20,735 nt of DNA from a virus, in IMG/VR virus record IMGVR_UViG_3300042350_003734, positions 1 through 20,735 of that record. The stretch is one strand, 5' to 3'. Made by a program: the position numbers and the translations under genes. The notes below the pieces were generated by a model. It saw only the letters and a program-made list of their open reading frames with translations. It had not been told where the DNA came from and searched no databases. Below, piece by piece: positions 13,128 to 19,627 of the stretch. Position 1 is the first letter of the stretch; every line of letters starts with the position of its first letter.

Positions 13128-15224
13128 ATGGCAAATCAAATCATTGGCGCTCGCGTCAAAGCTGCAGCGCTTGTCCACGCCCAGAAGCAACTGGGCAACC
13201 TGGGCTTCCGGTTCAAGTCCGGCGCTGGCTCCGCAACCTTCCACGGCGAGACTGCCTACGCCGCCTGGGAGGCTGGCGCTGGCGACTGGGTTGGCGCTTT
13301 CCGCATCAACTACCCAGAGATGCCCGACAACGCCCTGGTCAGCCGCCGCGAGGCGGACCTGATCAGCGCTTACACGCTGCATGAGATCGGGCACGTCGCC
13401 TACACCGAGGCGAAGGTCACCAGCGGCAAAGCTGCGCTTGTCCACTACCTGTACAACGGGATCGAGGACGGGCGCATCGAGCATGCGGTCATTGCCAGCG
13501 GCAAGGCTCGCGGTGCGCGGTCGATGTTCAAACGCCTGATGTCGAAGTTCACCAGCAAGATCGTTGCTGGCGGCGACTTCAACCCGGCGTCAATCAACAG
13601 CGCCCCCTTCGCCCTGGCTCTGGTCTCACGCGCCGCCCTGGGCGATGGCAACGGGTTCGCGAAACAGCTGTTGTCTCGCATCCCGGAGCCGTACCAGTCG
13701 CTCTACGCAGCCGTTGCGGATGGCATCAAGTCTGCCCCGCTCGACCGCTCTGGCTCTGCCGTCTCGCTCAGTCTGGCTCAGCAGTTCCTGGACGGCTGGC
13801 TGCGCATCAACCCGGACGCCCTCAACCGCCCAGCCGCTCCCCCTCCCCTGGGTGAGCCCCAGGATGGCGAAGGCATCTCGATGCCGGGTGGCGAGGGCGA
13901 TCAGGACGGCGACCCCGCTGAGGGTGCCCTGCCTGACCAGCAGGAGGAGGAACAGCTGTCCGACAGAGACGGTCCCAGCGGTCACTGGTCGCCGCCTGAT
14001 CGCGACCTTTTCGACGCCGACAACCACGGCGACGGATTCGATGACAGCGATGAACAGCTGTCTCCCGAGGAGCAAGCCGCAGCCGAGGCTGACGCCAAGG
14101 AGCGCGACGAACTTGCGGAGCAGATGGCTGGCGCTGCCGAGGCGGCACCAGAGGCTGACGACAGCATTCTCAGCGCCCTGCCGGAGTCCGACTCGGACGA
14201 CGACGAAGGCGGTGACAGTGTTGGCGAGCCGTTCCAAGCTCTGGATCAGCCGGACCACTTCGATGAGGGCAAGGTCATCAAGCCCGAGCCCGAGGTCGAC
14301 GATGTCTTCAAGTCGATTCGCGAACGCACCCGCGATGCGGTCACGCTCCGGTCTGTCCCGGTTGCCAACCGCAGCGAGATGCGCAAGTGGAGCAAGCTGC
14401 AGGACTTGACCGACAAGACCCGCAAGTCGCACCTCAAGAAGCTCAACCGCCACGCGATGCCTGCTCTCAAGGCTCAGCTGTACCGGGTCCTCAAGGCTCC
14501 GGAGCGCTGCGGCTGGGACGGCGGCGCGATGGGTGGTCGCTTCGACGGCAAGCGCGCACCGCGCATGCTGGCTGGCAGCGAACAGGTCTTCAAGCGCCGC
14601 TGGCTTGCCGAGGGCATCGACACCGCCGTGTCGGTTGTCATCGACCTGTCCGGCTCGATGCAGGGCAGCACCATCGACTCTGCAGTCGACCTTGCCTGGA
14701 CTATTGCCCAGGCTTGCGAAGGCGCTCGCGCTGACGTCGAGGTTGTCGGGTTCCAGAACGCAAGGTATCCGGTCTACACGGGCGGCTACGACATGCGCGG
14801 CGATTGGCACTCGGCTCAAGGCAGCAGCGACTGCACCTTGGTGGTCGCCAAGCGGTTCGCTGACCGCTGCGAGTCGGTCGCCCACCACTTCCAGGTGTTG
14901 AAGCGACTGCCTGACCTGGGCACCCCTGACTATGAGGCATGCAAGACGGTTGTCGAACAGCTGTCCGAGATGCCGCACAAGCGCAAGGTTGTGATCATGG
15001 TCACCGACGGCTGCGGAGACGTTGCCGACATGCACCGCCTGGGCGAGGGAGCCTGGAAGCTGTACGGCGTAGACGTGATTGGCTTTGGCATCCACGTCGG
15101 CGCTCAGCAGTTCGCTCGCGCCTACCCGGTCGGCTCTCCGGTCAGCCTGGACTCGCTCCACAAGACGGGTCTCAAGGGCGTCGTCAAGCAGCTGGAGTCG
15201 CGCGATCAGCGCCGCGTCATCTAA
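13128..15224 (+). CDS. CobT-like VWA protein with N-terminal HEIGH motif
   Basis: 698 aa, GGAGGTCAAC before the ATG. Three parts are visible. (1) Residues 1-230 contain L-H-E-I-G-H (HEIGH at 85-89), then 110-118 N-G-I-E-D-G-R-I-E. HExxH with a downstream glutamate is the zinc-site plan of gluzincin peptidases, and the E-D-x-R-x-E stretch is also seen in CobT-type proteins. (2) Residues about 240-390 are a long acidic linker rich in Asp, Glu, Gly and Pro. (3) Residues about 490-690 form a VWA domain with MIDAS residues Asp506-x-Ser508-x-Ser510, Thr599 and Asp627. The AAA+ gene directly upstream is the expected partner. Whether the HEIGH site is catalytic is unknown. Confidence 0.86.
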   Translation: MANQIIGARVKAAALVHAQKQLGNLGFRFKSGAGSATFHGETAYAAWEAGAGDWVGAFRINYPEMPDNALVSRREADLISAYTLHEIGHVAYTEAKVTSGKAALVHYLYNGIEDGRIEHAVIASGKARGARSMFKRLMSKFTSKIVAGGDFNPASINSAPFALALVSRAALGDGNGFAKQLLSRIPEPYQSLYAAVADGIKSAPLDRSGSAVSLSLAQQFLDGWLRINPDALNRPAAPPPLGEPQDGEGISMPGGEGDQDGDPAEGALPDQQEEEQLSDRDGPSGHWSPPDRDLFDADNHGDGFDDSDEQLSPEEQAAAEADAKERDELAEQMAGAAEAAPEADDSILSALPESDSDDDEGGDSVGEPFQALDQPDHFDEGKVIKPEPEVDDVFKSIRERTRDAVTLRSVPVANRSEMRKWSKLQDLTDKTRKSHLKKLNRHAMPALKAQLYRVLKAPERCGWDGGAMGGRFDGKRAPRMLAGSEQVFKRRWLAEGIDTAVSVVIDLSGSMQGSTIDSAVDLAWTIAQACEGARADVEVVGFQNARYPVYTGGYDMRGDWHSAQGSSDCTLVVAKRFADRCESVAHHFQVLKRLPDLGTPDYEACKTVVEQLSEMPHKRKVVIMVTDGCGDVADMHRLGEGAWKLYGVDVIGFGIHVGAQQFARAYPVGSPVSLDSLHKTGLKGVVKQLESRDQRRVI

Positions 15225-15228
15225 CCCT

Positions 15229-15244
15229 GGGGGCTCGCGCCCCC
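15229..15244 (+). terminator. GC hairpin after the VWA gene
   Basis: A perfect GGGGGC (15229-15234) and GCCCCC (15239-15244) stem closes a TCGC loop 4 nt after the VWA stop. It is followed by TTCAACAACTG, not a T-tract, so it is at most a weak terminator. It may instead be an mRNA-processing hairpin that lowers expression of the two genes downstream. Confidence 0.4.
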
Positions 15245-15274
15245 TTCAACAACTGTTCAACAAGGAGCAACAGC

Positions 15275-15523
15275 ATGAGCATTCAGTCATTCAATGACCC
15301 AGCCGTTCAAGTCGACCTATCTCGCGACTCCGACCTGGAGTCACTTCGATTCATCCACGATGAGCGCGGGGGTCCCAGGTCAGCCTACGCATGGGCAATC
15401 GGTCGCACCCCGAATCAAAGAGGGATGAACTTCCTCACAGCCGACCTGGACACCCAGAAGGTGGAGGACTTCATCATCGCCTTCTACACCGCATACAACG
15501 CCCGCTTTGGGCGCACCTATTGA
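15275..15523 (+). CDS. Hypothetical protein (82 aa)
   Basis: ATG at 15275 with AAGGAG 8 nt before it. The protein begins MSIQSFNDPAVQVDLSRDSD and has S-L-R-F-I-H-D-E-R and A-Y-A-W-A-I-G-R-T-P-N. It ends with an aromatic helix, D-F-I-I-A-F-Y-T-A-Y-N-A-R-F-G-R-T-Y. No known family is recognised. It lies between the VWA protein and the HD hydrolase, 9 nt before the latter, so it belongs to the same transcript. There are no membrane segments or metal motifs. Confidence 0.7.
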   Translation: MSIQSFNDPAVQVDLSRDSDLESLRFIHDERGGPRSAYAWAIGRTPNQRGMNFLTADLDTQKVEDFIIAFYTAYNARFGRTY

Positions 15524-15532
15524 GGAGCCAGC

Positions 15533-16033
15533 ATGAAGATCGATGAACTTGCCCTGGTCATTGCCGAGCGCGCTCACCGCGAGGCTGTCAGGGCTGACGG
15601 CGTCACGCCGTACATTGCCCACCCGATGGTGGTTGCCGCTGTTGTCCGCGCTGCAGGTGGAAACGAAACAGCTGTCGCTGCAGCCCTGCTGCATGACGTG
15701 ATCGAGGACACCCCGACCAAGCCTTCGGAACTCATCGAGCTTGTCGGCGAGGAGGTCGCAGACCTTGTGGTCGAGTTGACCTTCCCAGCCAACATGCCCG
15801 ACCGCAGGCGGCGGATGATCGAGAGAGTCCCCTCGATGAGCCCAGCGGCTAGGCTGATCAAGCTTGCCGACATTTACTGCAACCTCTCGGACCTGCCCAG
15901 GGCAGGGTGGGAGGCAGACAAGGTGGCTCGGTATTACCGGCACCTGCTGGCTATGCGTGTGGCTTTGGCTGGAACCCACCCCGTGCTTGAACGGGCGTTC
16001 GACGATGTCGCCGAGAAGTTCCCTGTCGCGTAG
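15533..16033 (+). CDS. HD-domain alarmone (ppGpp) hydrolase-like protein
   Basis: 166 aa, the size of single-domain small alarmone hydrolases. Motifs fit the SpoT/MESH1 hydrolase fold: P-Y-I-A-H-P (His30), L-L-H-D-V-I-E-D-T (His54-Asp55 and Glu58-Asp59) and I-K-L-A-D-I-Y-C-N-L (Asp113 and Asn117). The HD site binds Mn2+ and removes the 3' pyrophosphate from (p)ppGpp or related alarmones. No synthetase or regulatory domain is attached. A phage enzyme could lower host alarmone levels during infection or neutralise toxic alarmone synthetases. Start: GAGGAGCCAGC before the ATG. It is the last gene of the plus operon, followed by a terminator 110 nt later. Confidence 0.82.
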   Translation: MKIDELALVIAERAHREAVRADGVTPYIAHPMVVAAVVRAAGGNETAVAAALLHDVIEDTPTKPSELIELVGEEVADLVVELTFPANMPDRRRRMIERVPSMSPAARLIKLADIYCNLSDLPRAGWEADKVARYYRHLLAMRVALAGTHPVLERAFDDVAEKFPVA

Positions 16034-16142
16034 TCCTGCTTGATATTGCCCTCGGGGAATTTCCTGGGGGCTGTTTCACTATGAGCAGGACCTACGGAAT
16101 TGGATTTGTTGGATAGTCCTTCTGCCGATTATGCACATTTAC

Positions 16143-16188
16143 AACCCCCGGCGCAACAGCTGTTATGGCTGTTGCTCTGGGGGTTTTT
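16143..16188 (+). terminator. Strong terminator at the end of the plus operon
   Basis: AACCCCC (16143-16149) pairs with GGGGGTT (16179-16185), and inside it CAACAGC (16154-16160) pairs with GCTGTTG (16168-16174). A TTTTT tract closes it on the plus strand. The minus strand has only a weak T-tract (TTGT), but the facing minus-strand gene also ends within the hairpin, so it may serve both directions. One ACAGCTGT copy forms part of the inner stem. The 109 bases before it (16034-16142) hold no gene. Confidence 0.85.
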
Positions 16189-16672
16189 CTGTATCTACGT
16201 TTGCAGGTATCCGGAGCAATTGCGCCCTGCCTGCAGCAATCTCGCTTTCAACGAAGGCGACCATATCCTCCATCTGTTTCACGGTGCTGTTGTCCAGCTG
16301 TTCGTCGTGAACAGCGAGCGCTGTTGCGATGGCGTTCATCTCAGCACCGCTGCACCCATATCGCTTGTGCTTGGCGGCTCTCTCAACCATCGCCTCGACT
16401 GCAAGCTGAGCTTGTCTGATCTCGGGCATGAACTCAGTGCCGAGACCGTGACGCGCATAGGCTTCAGAGATGTTGAAGCAGGCAATGAGTATGTCGACCT
16501 CATGCTTGCCCGCTCTGCCCTTCTTGATTGAATCAAGCGCTGCGTAGTGCTTGATCTTCAGAACCGTAAGCGCGTCGCTGAACTGGTGCGCGATAGGCTG
16601 CACCCCCTGGATCACTCTCTCCCAGGCGTTCAGTGTGATGGGCTTCGGTCTGTACTTGCTTCGCTTGCGCAC
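16163..16672 (-). CDS. Conserved phage protein of unknown function (169 aa)
   Basis: Starts at a GTG overlapping the previous stop as TAGTG. The protein begins MRKRSKYRPKPITLNAWERV, then has H-x-A-L-D-S-I-K-K-G-R-A and D-I-L-I-A-C-F-N-I-S-E-A-Y. A central region holds F-M-P-E-I-R-x-A-Q, and near the C-terminus A-T-A-L-A-V-H-D-E-Q-L-D. The R-K-R-S-K-Y-R-P-K start and A-L-x-V-H-D-x-Q-L-D motif recur in unnamed proteins of phages of Burkholderiales and Xanthomonadales. The basic N-terminus suggests nucleic-acid binding. Its stop lies inside the shared terminator hairpin. It is the last gene of the right-hand block. Confidence 0.78.
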   Translation of the reverse strand: MRKRSKYRPKPITLNAWERVIQGVQPIAHQFSDALTVLKIKHYAALDSIKKGRAGKHEVDILIACFNISEAYARHGLGTEFMPEIRQAQLAVEAMVERAAKHKRYGCSGAEMNAIATALAVHDEQLDNSTVKQMEDMVAFVESEIAAGRAQLLRIPANVDTEKPPEQQP

Positions 16673-17238
16673 TACTCCAGCAACTCCAACAGCTGTTGAG
16701 TTACCTTGCGGCGCGCGGCAGCGTATGCATCATCCGCAATCTCTTTTGCGAACTCGATGCGCTTCTCCCACCAGTCCTTTGATTCATCGGGTCCAAGCTT
16801 CATCATCTGCACCCGCCACTTCCATGTCGGCATGAATAGACCCGTTCCGTTGCAGTGCCAACAGCTGTCCGACGCCTTGCGCTTTGGCACGTTGAACTTG
16901 TTGGGTGGCGCGTAGCTGTTGAGCTTCGTCCCGGTCCCATTGCATGCCTTGCAAATTCGGATCATCCATTCAAGCAAAGCCTGCTGCGCGATGATGGCTG
17001 CTCGATCCTGACCAATGCCGATCCTCTTCCTTCGACCGGCGCGGATCAATGTGTTCGACAGCAGTTCGATGCTGTTCTGTAGTTCGCTGTTGTGACCTGC
17101 TGAGCGAAGGGCTTGCAACGTAGAGCCAAGCCGTGAGGCGAACGCAAGCGCGGCAACGATCTCGATGTCGTGATGTAGCTCGTCAGCCTTGAGGTTGCCG
17201 CTGTTGAGCGCTGAACCTATGCGCTCATGCGTCGCCAT
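16672..17238 (-). CDS. Putative zinc protein resembling Q-type antiterminators
   Basis: 188 aa from the ATG at 17238, chosen because AGGGGG lies before it. A GTG six bases earlier is the alternative. Two C-x-x-C-x-G-T-G knuckles occur at Cys96/Cys99 (RICKACNGTG) and Cys126/Cys129 (CWHCNGTG), about 27 residues apart, as in DnaJ-type zinc folds. Phage late antiterminators of the Q82 kind carry comparable C-x-x-C-x-G-x-G knuckles near the end of the early block, next to nin-region nucleases. A YbcO-type nuclease and a PD-(D/E)XK nuclease lie just upstream here, which fits. The antiterminator role is inference. It overlaps the nuclease gene by 14 nt. Confidence 0.6.
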   Translation of the reverse strand: MATHERIGSALNSGNLKADELHHDIEIVAALAFASRLGSTLQALRSAGHNSELQNSIELLSNTLIRAGRRKRIGIGQDRAAIIAQQALLEWMIRICKACNGTGTKLNSYAPPNKFNVPKRKASDSCWHCNGTGLFMPTWKWRVQMMKLGPDESKDWWEKRIEFAKEIADDAYAAARRKVTQQLLELLE

Positions 17239-17566
17239 CCGCACCCCCTACGATGCGGTCGCGCATCATGTGGACGAACTGGTCGAGCCTCAACATCACA
17301 AGCGGTCGCGTGTCCCCATCAACCCTCATCACCACCACTGGTATCTCGGTTGCCACGGACCCAGCCTCGCACTGCCGCATGAAATTGATCACTGACAGCT
17401 GTTTGCGTCGTTTCACTTCGATCCGGAACGGCGGCACGTTGATGTCCTCTCCGCTGTCCCTTGCCTGTCCCAGTTTTCTTTTCACCGCTACCCCCAACTG
17501 GTCGCTGAGGTACGTTGCGATCTCCCTTTCCGTCGAGGCTCCTCGGTCTCGCTGTAGTTTGCCCAT
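17225..17566 (-). CDS. PD-(D/E)XK-type nuclease, possible Holliday-junction resolvase
   Basis: 113 aa from the ATG at 17566, with GGAAGAG before it. It opens MGKLQRDRGASTEREIATYL, with Glu13/Glu15 in the first helix. A basic strand (VAVKRKLGQARDSG) leads to Asp41 in G-E-D-I, and Glu50-Val-Lys52 completes a PD-(D/E)XK signature. Size and layout match small archaeal-type or phage resolvase-like enzymes that cut branched DNA, needed to resolve replication intermediates before packaging. A restriction-like role is possible. In the overlap with the zinc-ribbon frame, this frame has the higher GC at third codon positions. Confidence 0.75.
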   Translation of the reverse strand: MGKLQRDRGASTEREIATYLSDQLGVAVKRKLGQARDSGEDINVPPFRIEVKRRKQLSVINFMRQCEAGSVATEIPVVVMRVDGDTRPLVMLRLDQFVHMMRDRIVGGADGDA

Positions 17567-17711
17567 CACTCTTCCTTTTCTTCTGATAACAGCTGTTGCA
17601 CACCCGTGTTCGCCTGCCAACGACGGAGACGTAGGTGAGCTTTGATCCTTGGGTTGGCGACGGCTTCCCGCACATCGCGCACGTAAACCTCTGCAGGTAC
17701 GGTGAGTTCAT
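17319..17711 (-). CDS. Zinc-ribbon protein whose tail overprints the nuclease gene
   Basis: ATG at 17711 overlaps the upstream stop as ATGA. Residues 1-50 read MNSPYLQRFTCAMCGKPSPT and then V-C-N-S-C-Y-Q-K-K-R-K. This gives two C-x-x-C knuckles (CAMC and CNSC) about 24 residues apart, a zinc-ribbon arrangement. Third-position GC is about 71 percent for these codons, like neighbours. From about residue 50 on, the frame runs 248 nt into the nuclease gene and turns low-complexity and basic, as an out-of-frame shadow would. An alternative frame starting at a GTG near 17718 and ending exactly as TGATG at 17566 gives a tidy 50-aa protein (MFDELTVPAEVYVRDVREAV), but its third-position GC is lower (about 56 percent). 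I favour the zinc frame for the first part. Confidence 0.5.
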   Translation of the reverse strand: MNSPYLQRFTCAMCGKPSPTQGSKLTYVSVVGRRTRVCNSCYQKKRKSDGQTTARPRSLDGKGDRNVPQRPVGGSGEKKTGTGKGQRRGHQRAAVPDRSETTQTAVSDQFHAAVRGWVRGNRDTSGGDEG

Positions 17712-18007
17712 CGAACACTGAGCCTCCCGTCTTCAATGAGCCACGCGATGGTGTCTCGGTGGGCTTCTTCCCAGGCACGGCGCTTCTCTTCCAGGCTCCA
17801 GTGCTTGCCCTGGTCGATCTCCATGTGGCACTTGTTGCAGACCGCAGCGACTCGGTAGTCGTGAGCCTTGATGCCCTTGCCCTTGCCGTCTCTTAGCTGG
17901 TTGCTGTGAGCGGGGACGATGTTGGTCCCGTCGCCGTGGCACCTGCAGACAAAGCAGAACGGCGCGTCGTGCAAGTGATCAAGAAGCTTGCGGCTGCGCC
18001 AGTTCAT
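17708..18007 (-). CDS. YbcO-type (DUF1364) HNH-like nuclease
   Basis: 99 aa, ATGA overlaps at both ends. The protein has C-F-V-C-R-C (Cys18, Cys21), then P-A-H-S-N-Q-L-R-D-G-K-G-K-G-I-K-A-H-D-Y, A-V-C-N-K-C-H (Cys57, Cys60, His61) and E-I-D-Q-G, with a C-terminal E-K-R-R-A-W-E-E-A-H-R-x-T. The A-H-S-N x G-K-G-x-G-x-K-A-H-D and C-x-x-C-H motifs are the signature of YbcO/DUF1364 nucleases found in the nin region of lambda-like phages. They bind zinc and degrade or nick DNA. Neighbouring nuclease genes support a recombination role. Confidence 0.85.
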   Translation of the reverse strand: MNWRSRKLLDHLHDAPFCFVCRCHGDGTNIVPAHSNQLRDGKGKGIKAHDYRVAAVCNKCHMEIDQGKHWSLEEKRRAWEEAHRDTIAWLIEDGRLSVR

Positions 18008-18459
18008 AGGCTTGGGGAAACCGCAGCGCGGTGAGCGTTGAACGGAGCGAGGATCAGACGCCTGAACCCATCTGCAGCAGCCGGGTTACTGTCGAGCAGC
18101 GACCGACTGCCGATGCCAAGCATCGAGCAGATGTAGTTGCGAGCAGATGGCTCGTCGCAGATTGAGTCGAAGCTCCTGGCGCTTGCCCAGTTGTAGAACT
18201 CTGGGTCTCGGCAAAGCAGGAACGCCTGTTGCGACAGCGTCTTCGGATGTTCAACAGCCTGTTCGTCGTCGCCGATCTGAACAAGCACCGCCATGAACCT
18301 CTGCCCCGCTCGCTTACCCTGGCGGATGGTGAAGTCTCTGAACGGGTGGGCTTCGCCCTCGTCGTCAAGCAAGAAGGTCACTGTCCTGCCGCGAGTGGAT
18401 GACTCCGCCCACTGCAGCAGCATGACCTCGCCTTGGAATGCAATCTTTTCTGCGTCCAC
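18004..18459 (-). CDS. Conserved phage protein upstream of the YbcO nuclease (151 aa)
   Basis: Starts at a GTG three bases after the previous stop, with AAGGAGTGAGGA providing the ribosome site. It reads MDAEKIAFQGEVMLLQWAES, then R-T-V-T-F-L-L-D-D-E-G-E-A-H-P-F-R-D-F and G-K-R-A-G-Q-R-F-M-A-V-L-V-Q-I-G-D-D-E. A helical C-terminus follows with L-S-Q-Q-A-F-L-L-C-R-D-P-E-F and a S-R-S-L-L-D-x-N-P-A-A-A motif. I know related phage proteins with the F-R-D-F and G-Q-R-F-M-A-V-L signatures in recombination regions, but not their activity. It does not show the NinB pattern that often occupies this place. Confidence 0.75.
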   Translation of the reverse strand: MDAEKIAFQGEVMLLQWAESSTRGRTVTFLLDDEGEAHPFRDFTIRQGKRAGQRFMAVLVQIGDDEQAVEHPKTLSQQAFLLCRDPEFYNWASARSFDSICDEPSARNYICSMLGIGSRSLLDSNPAAADGFRRLILAPFNAHRAAVSPSL

Positions 18460-18462
18460 TCC

Positions 18463-18771
18463 TCACTCCTTGTAGCGCATCAGTTGCCGGTACTTCTCGG
18501 CTTTGGTTGTTGGGCGCTTCGACTTAACAGCTGTTCGCTGTTTTTGCTTAGCGTTCGGTATTGTTTCTGGGCGATCTTTTGGAAGCACGGGCACACCAGG
18601 AGGGCTCGGCTCGCCCCACTCGTTTCCGTCAACGTTCAAGTACGTGATCTTGCTTCCTGGGAACTGGTCCATCAGCGAGCGGATGTCTTTGAACAGCTGG
18701 TCAACATGGGGCTTTTCTTTGCGGACCGCAGCGAAGTATTCTTTGTCCGCCTGCGTGAACTTCACACTCAT
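18463..18771 (-). CDS. Hypothetical protein (102 aa)
   Basis: ATG at 18771 overlaps the upstream stop as ATGA. It begins MSVKFTQADKEYFAAVRKEK, with a helical start, a middle S-K-I-T-Y-L-N-V-D-G-N-E-W-G-E-P, a Pro-rich linker and a strongly basic C-terminus (KQKQRTAVKSKRPTTKAEKYRQ begins near residue 75). The basic tail suggests nucleic-acid binding. No family is recognised. A 17-base motif (18547-18563) also seen in the plus-operon promoter lies within this gene. Confidence 0.65.
   Translation of the reverse strand: MSVKFTQADKEYFAAVRKEKPHVDQLFKDIRSLMDQFPGSKITYLNVDGNEWGEPSPPGVPVLPKDRPETIPNAKQKQRTAVKSKRPTTKAEKYRQLMRYKE
18547..18563 (-). repeat. Second copy of a 17-base motif from the plus-operon promoter
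   Basis: The minus strand reads CAATACCGAACGCTAAG here. The promoter region has CAATACCGAACGATAAG at 10726-10742, a 16 of 17 match. It lies inside the 102-aa gene with no TTGACA box nearby, so a second promoter is unlikely and an operator is possible. One such pair in 20 kb could arise by chance. Confidence 0.3.
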
Positions 18772-19358
18772 GCGTTCCGCTCCTTCAGCTTTGCATCGAC
18801 CATGTAAACCAACGCTTGCCAGTTTGTTCTATCGCCGAACGTCGCTCGATTAACTAAAGCACGCGCTTCGTCGTCCGTCAGTTCGACCCATTGGCGCGGT
18901 GCGGCGTAGAGCGGTTGCCAATACTTTCCAATCATGTCTTCGCTGGGATCGGTAGTGAAATGCGTCTTGTATTTCTCTTCATGGAACCAAGCCACCGGCT
19001 TCGCCTTCTGCCGCGCACAGACCAGACAACCATCACCGGGGATCAATGCCTTCCAGCCGCACTCCTTGCACAGTTCGAGTGAGGTCTGGTTGTACTGCTC
19101 GATGGCTGCTCTGGCTGCAGCCACCACACCATCAGGCGCCAGCGTTTGCCAGCCGAGCATGTCTTCCAGCGCCTCCAGAAGTTTCGCGTTGATGGCTTCA
19201 GCTTTGACTGCTCGCTGTAGATAGTCCGACGCCCACCGACCCTCGCTTTCGGCGAGTTCGTGCAGGCGGCGAAGCTCGGCGGCGGCTTCGGCGTACAAGC
19301 TGGTCGGCAGGGCGGCAGATTGCTCGCATTCATCAGCCAGCTTCAGTGTGTCGTTCAT
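18768..19358 (-). CDS. Hypothetical protein with a zinc-like C-x2-C pair (196 aa)
   Basis: ATG at 19358. The N-terminal half is helical and Glu/Ala-rich (about 1-90). A C-K-E-C-G-W-K-A-L-I-P-G-D-G-C-L-V-C stretch near 96-113 could bind zinc. The C-terminal half reads K-P-V-A-W-F-H, then Y-W-Q-P-L-Y-A-A-P-R-Q-W-V-E-L-T-D-D-E-A. The A-W-x-x-x and P-L-Y-A-A-P-x-x-W-x-x-L-T-x-x-E pattern is a common C-terminal module of small phage early proteins with unknown role. It is embedded in the minus-strand early block, with overlapping ends on both sides. Confidence 0.7.
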   Translation of the reverse strand: MNDTLKLADECEQSAALPTSLYAEAAAELRRLHELAESEGRWASDYLQRAVKAEAINAKLLEALEDMLGWQTLAPDGVVAAARAAIEQYNQTSLELCKECGWKALIPGDGCLVCARQKAKPVAWFHEEKYKTHFTTDPSEDMIGKYWQPLYAAPRQWVELTDDEARALVNRATFGDRTNWQALVYMVDAKLKERNA

Positions 19359-19627
19359 TGTCGCGCCTCCGGGTTAGCAGCCACCAATCCAACTACGTGG
19401 CATGAGTGGTGAAGCGATGTCTCTCTCGACTCGCCTCGTTTGAGAACAACGTGCTTGGTGCCGCTCGGCGTGACGTGTTCGCGCCTGATGAACTCGTACA
19501 CCTCGCCTGTCCGCAGCAGCGTGAACAGCTGTCCTGGTTGCATGTTCCTGACCTTCTTGCGAGCAGGGCACCTGCGCCCCTGGTAGCAGTTGCCGTGGCA
19601 TGGAGGACAGGTCTGCTCGACGCTCAC
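19355..19627 (-). CDS. Small Cys-rich N-terminal protein (90 aa)
   Basis: Starts at a GTG overlapping the helicase stop as GTGA. The first 25 residues carry a cysteine cluster (MSVEQTCPPCHGNCYQGRRC) followed by P-A-R-K-K. C-x-x-C and N-C-Y-Q-G-R-x-C-P-A-R are repeated themes in small phage proteins. The rest is a compact beta-type domain (Q-L-F-T-L-L-R-T-G-E-V-Y-E-F-I-R-R) with S-G-T-K-H-V-V-L-K-R-G. The function is unknown. It is co-transcribed with the helicase. Confidence 0.68.
   Translation of the reverse strand: MSVEQTCPPCHGNCYQGRRCPARKKVRNMQPGQLFTLLRTGEVYEFIRREHVTPSGTKHVVLKRGESRETSLHHSCHVVGLVAANPEARQ

Noticed and set aside
13626-15161. 511-codon minus-strand frame opposite the VWA gene
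   Set aside because: It mirrors the GC-rich codons of the VWA gene, shows no known motif and would sit alone against the operon.
11882-15224. Reading the AAA+/VWA pair as a true cobaltochelatase (cobS/cobT)
   Set aside because: No chelatase large subunit or cobalamin genes are seen, and many MoxR/VWA couples look similar. Gene symbols were therefore left empty.
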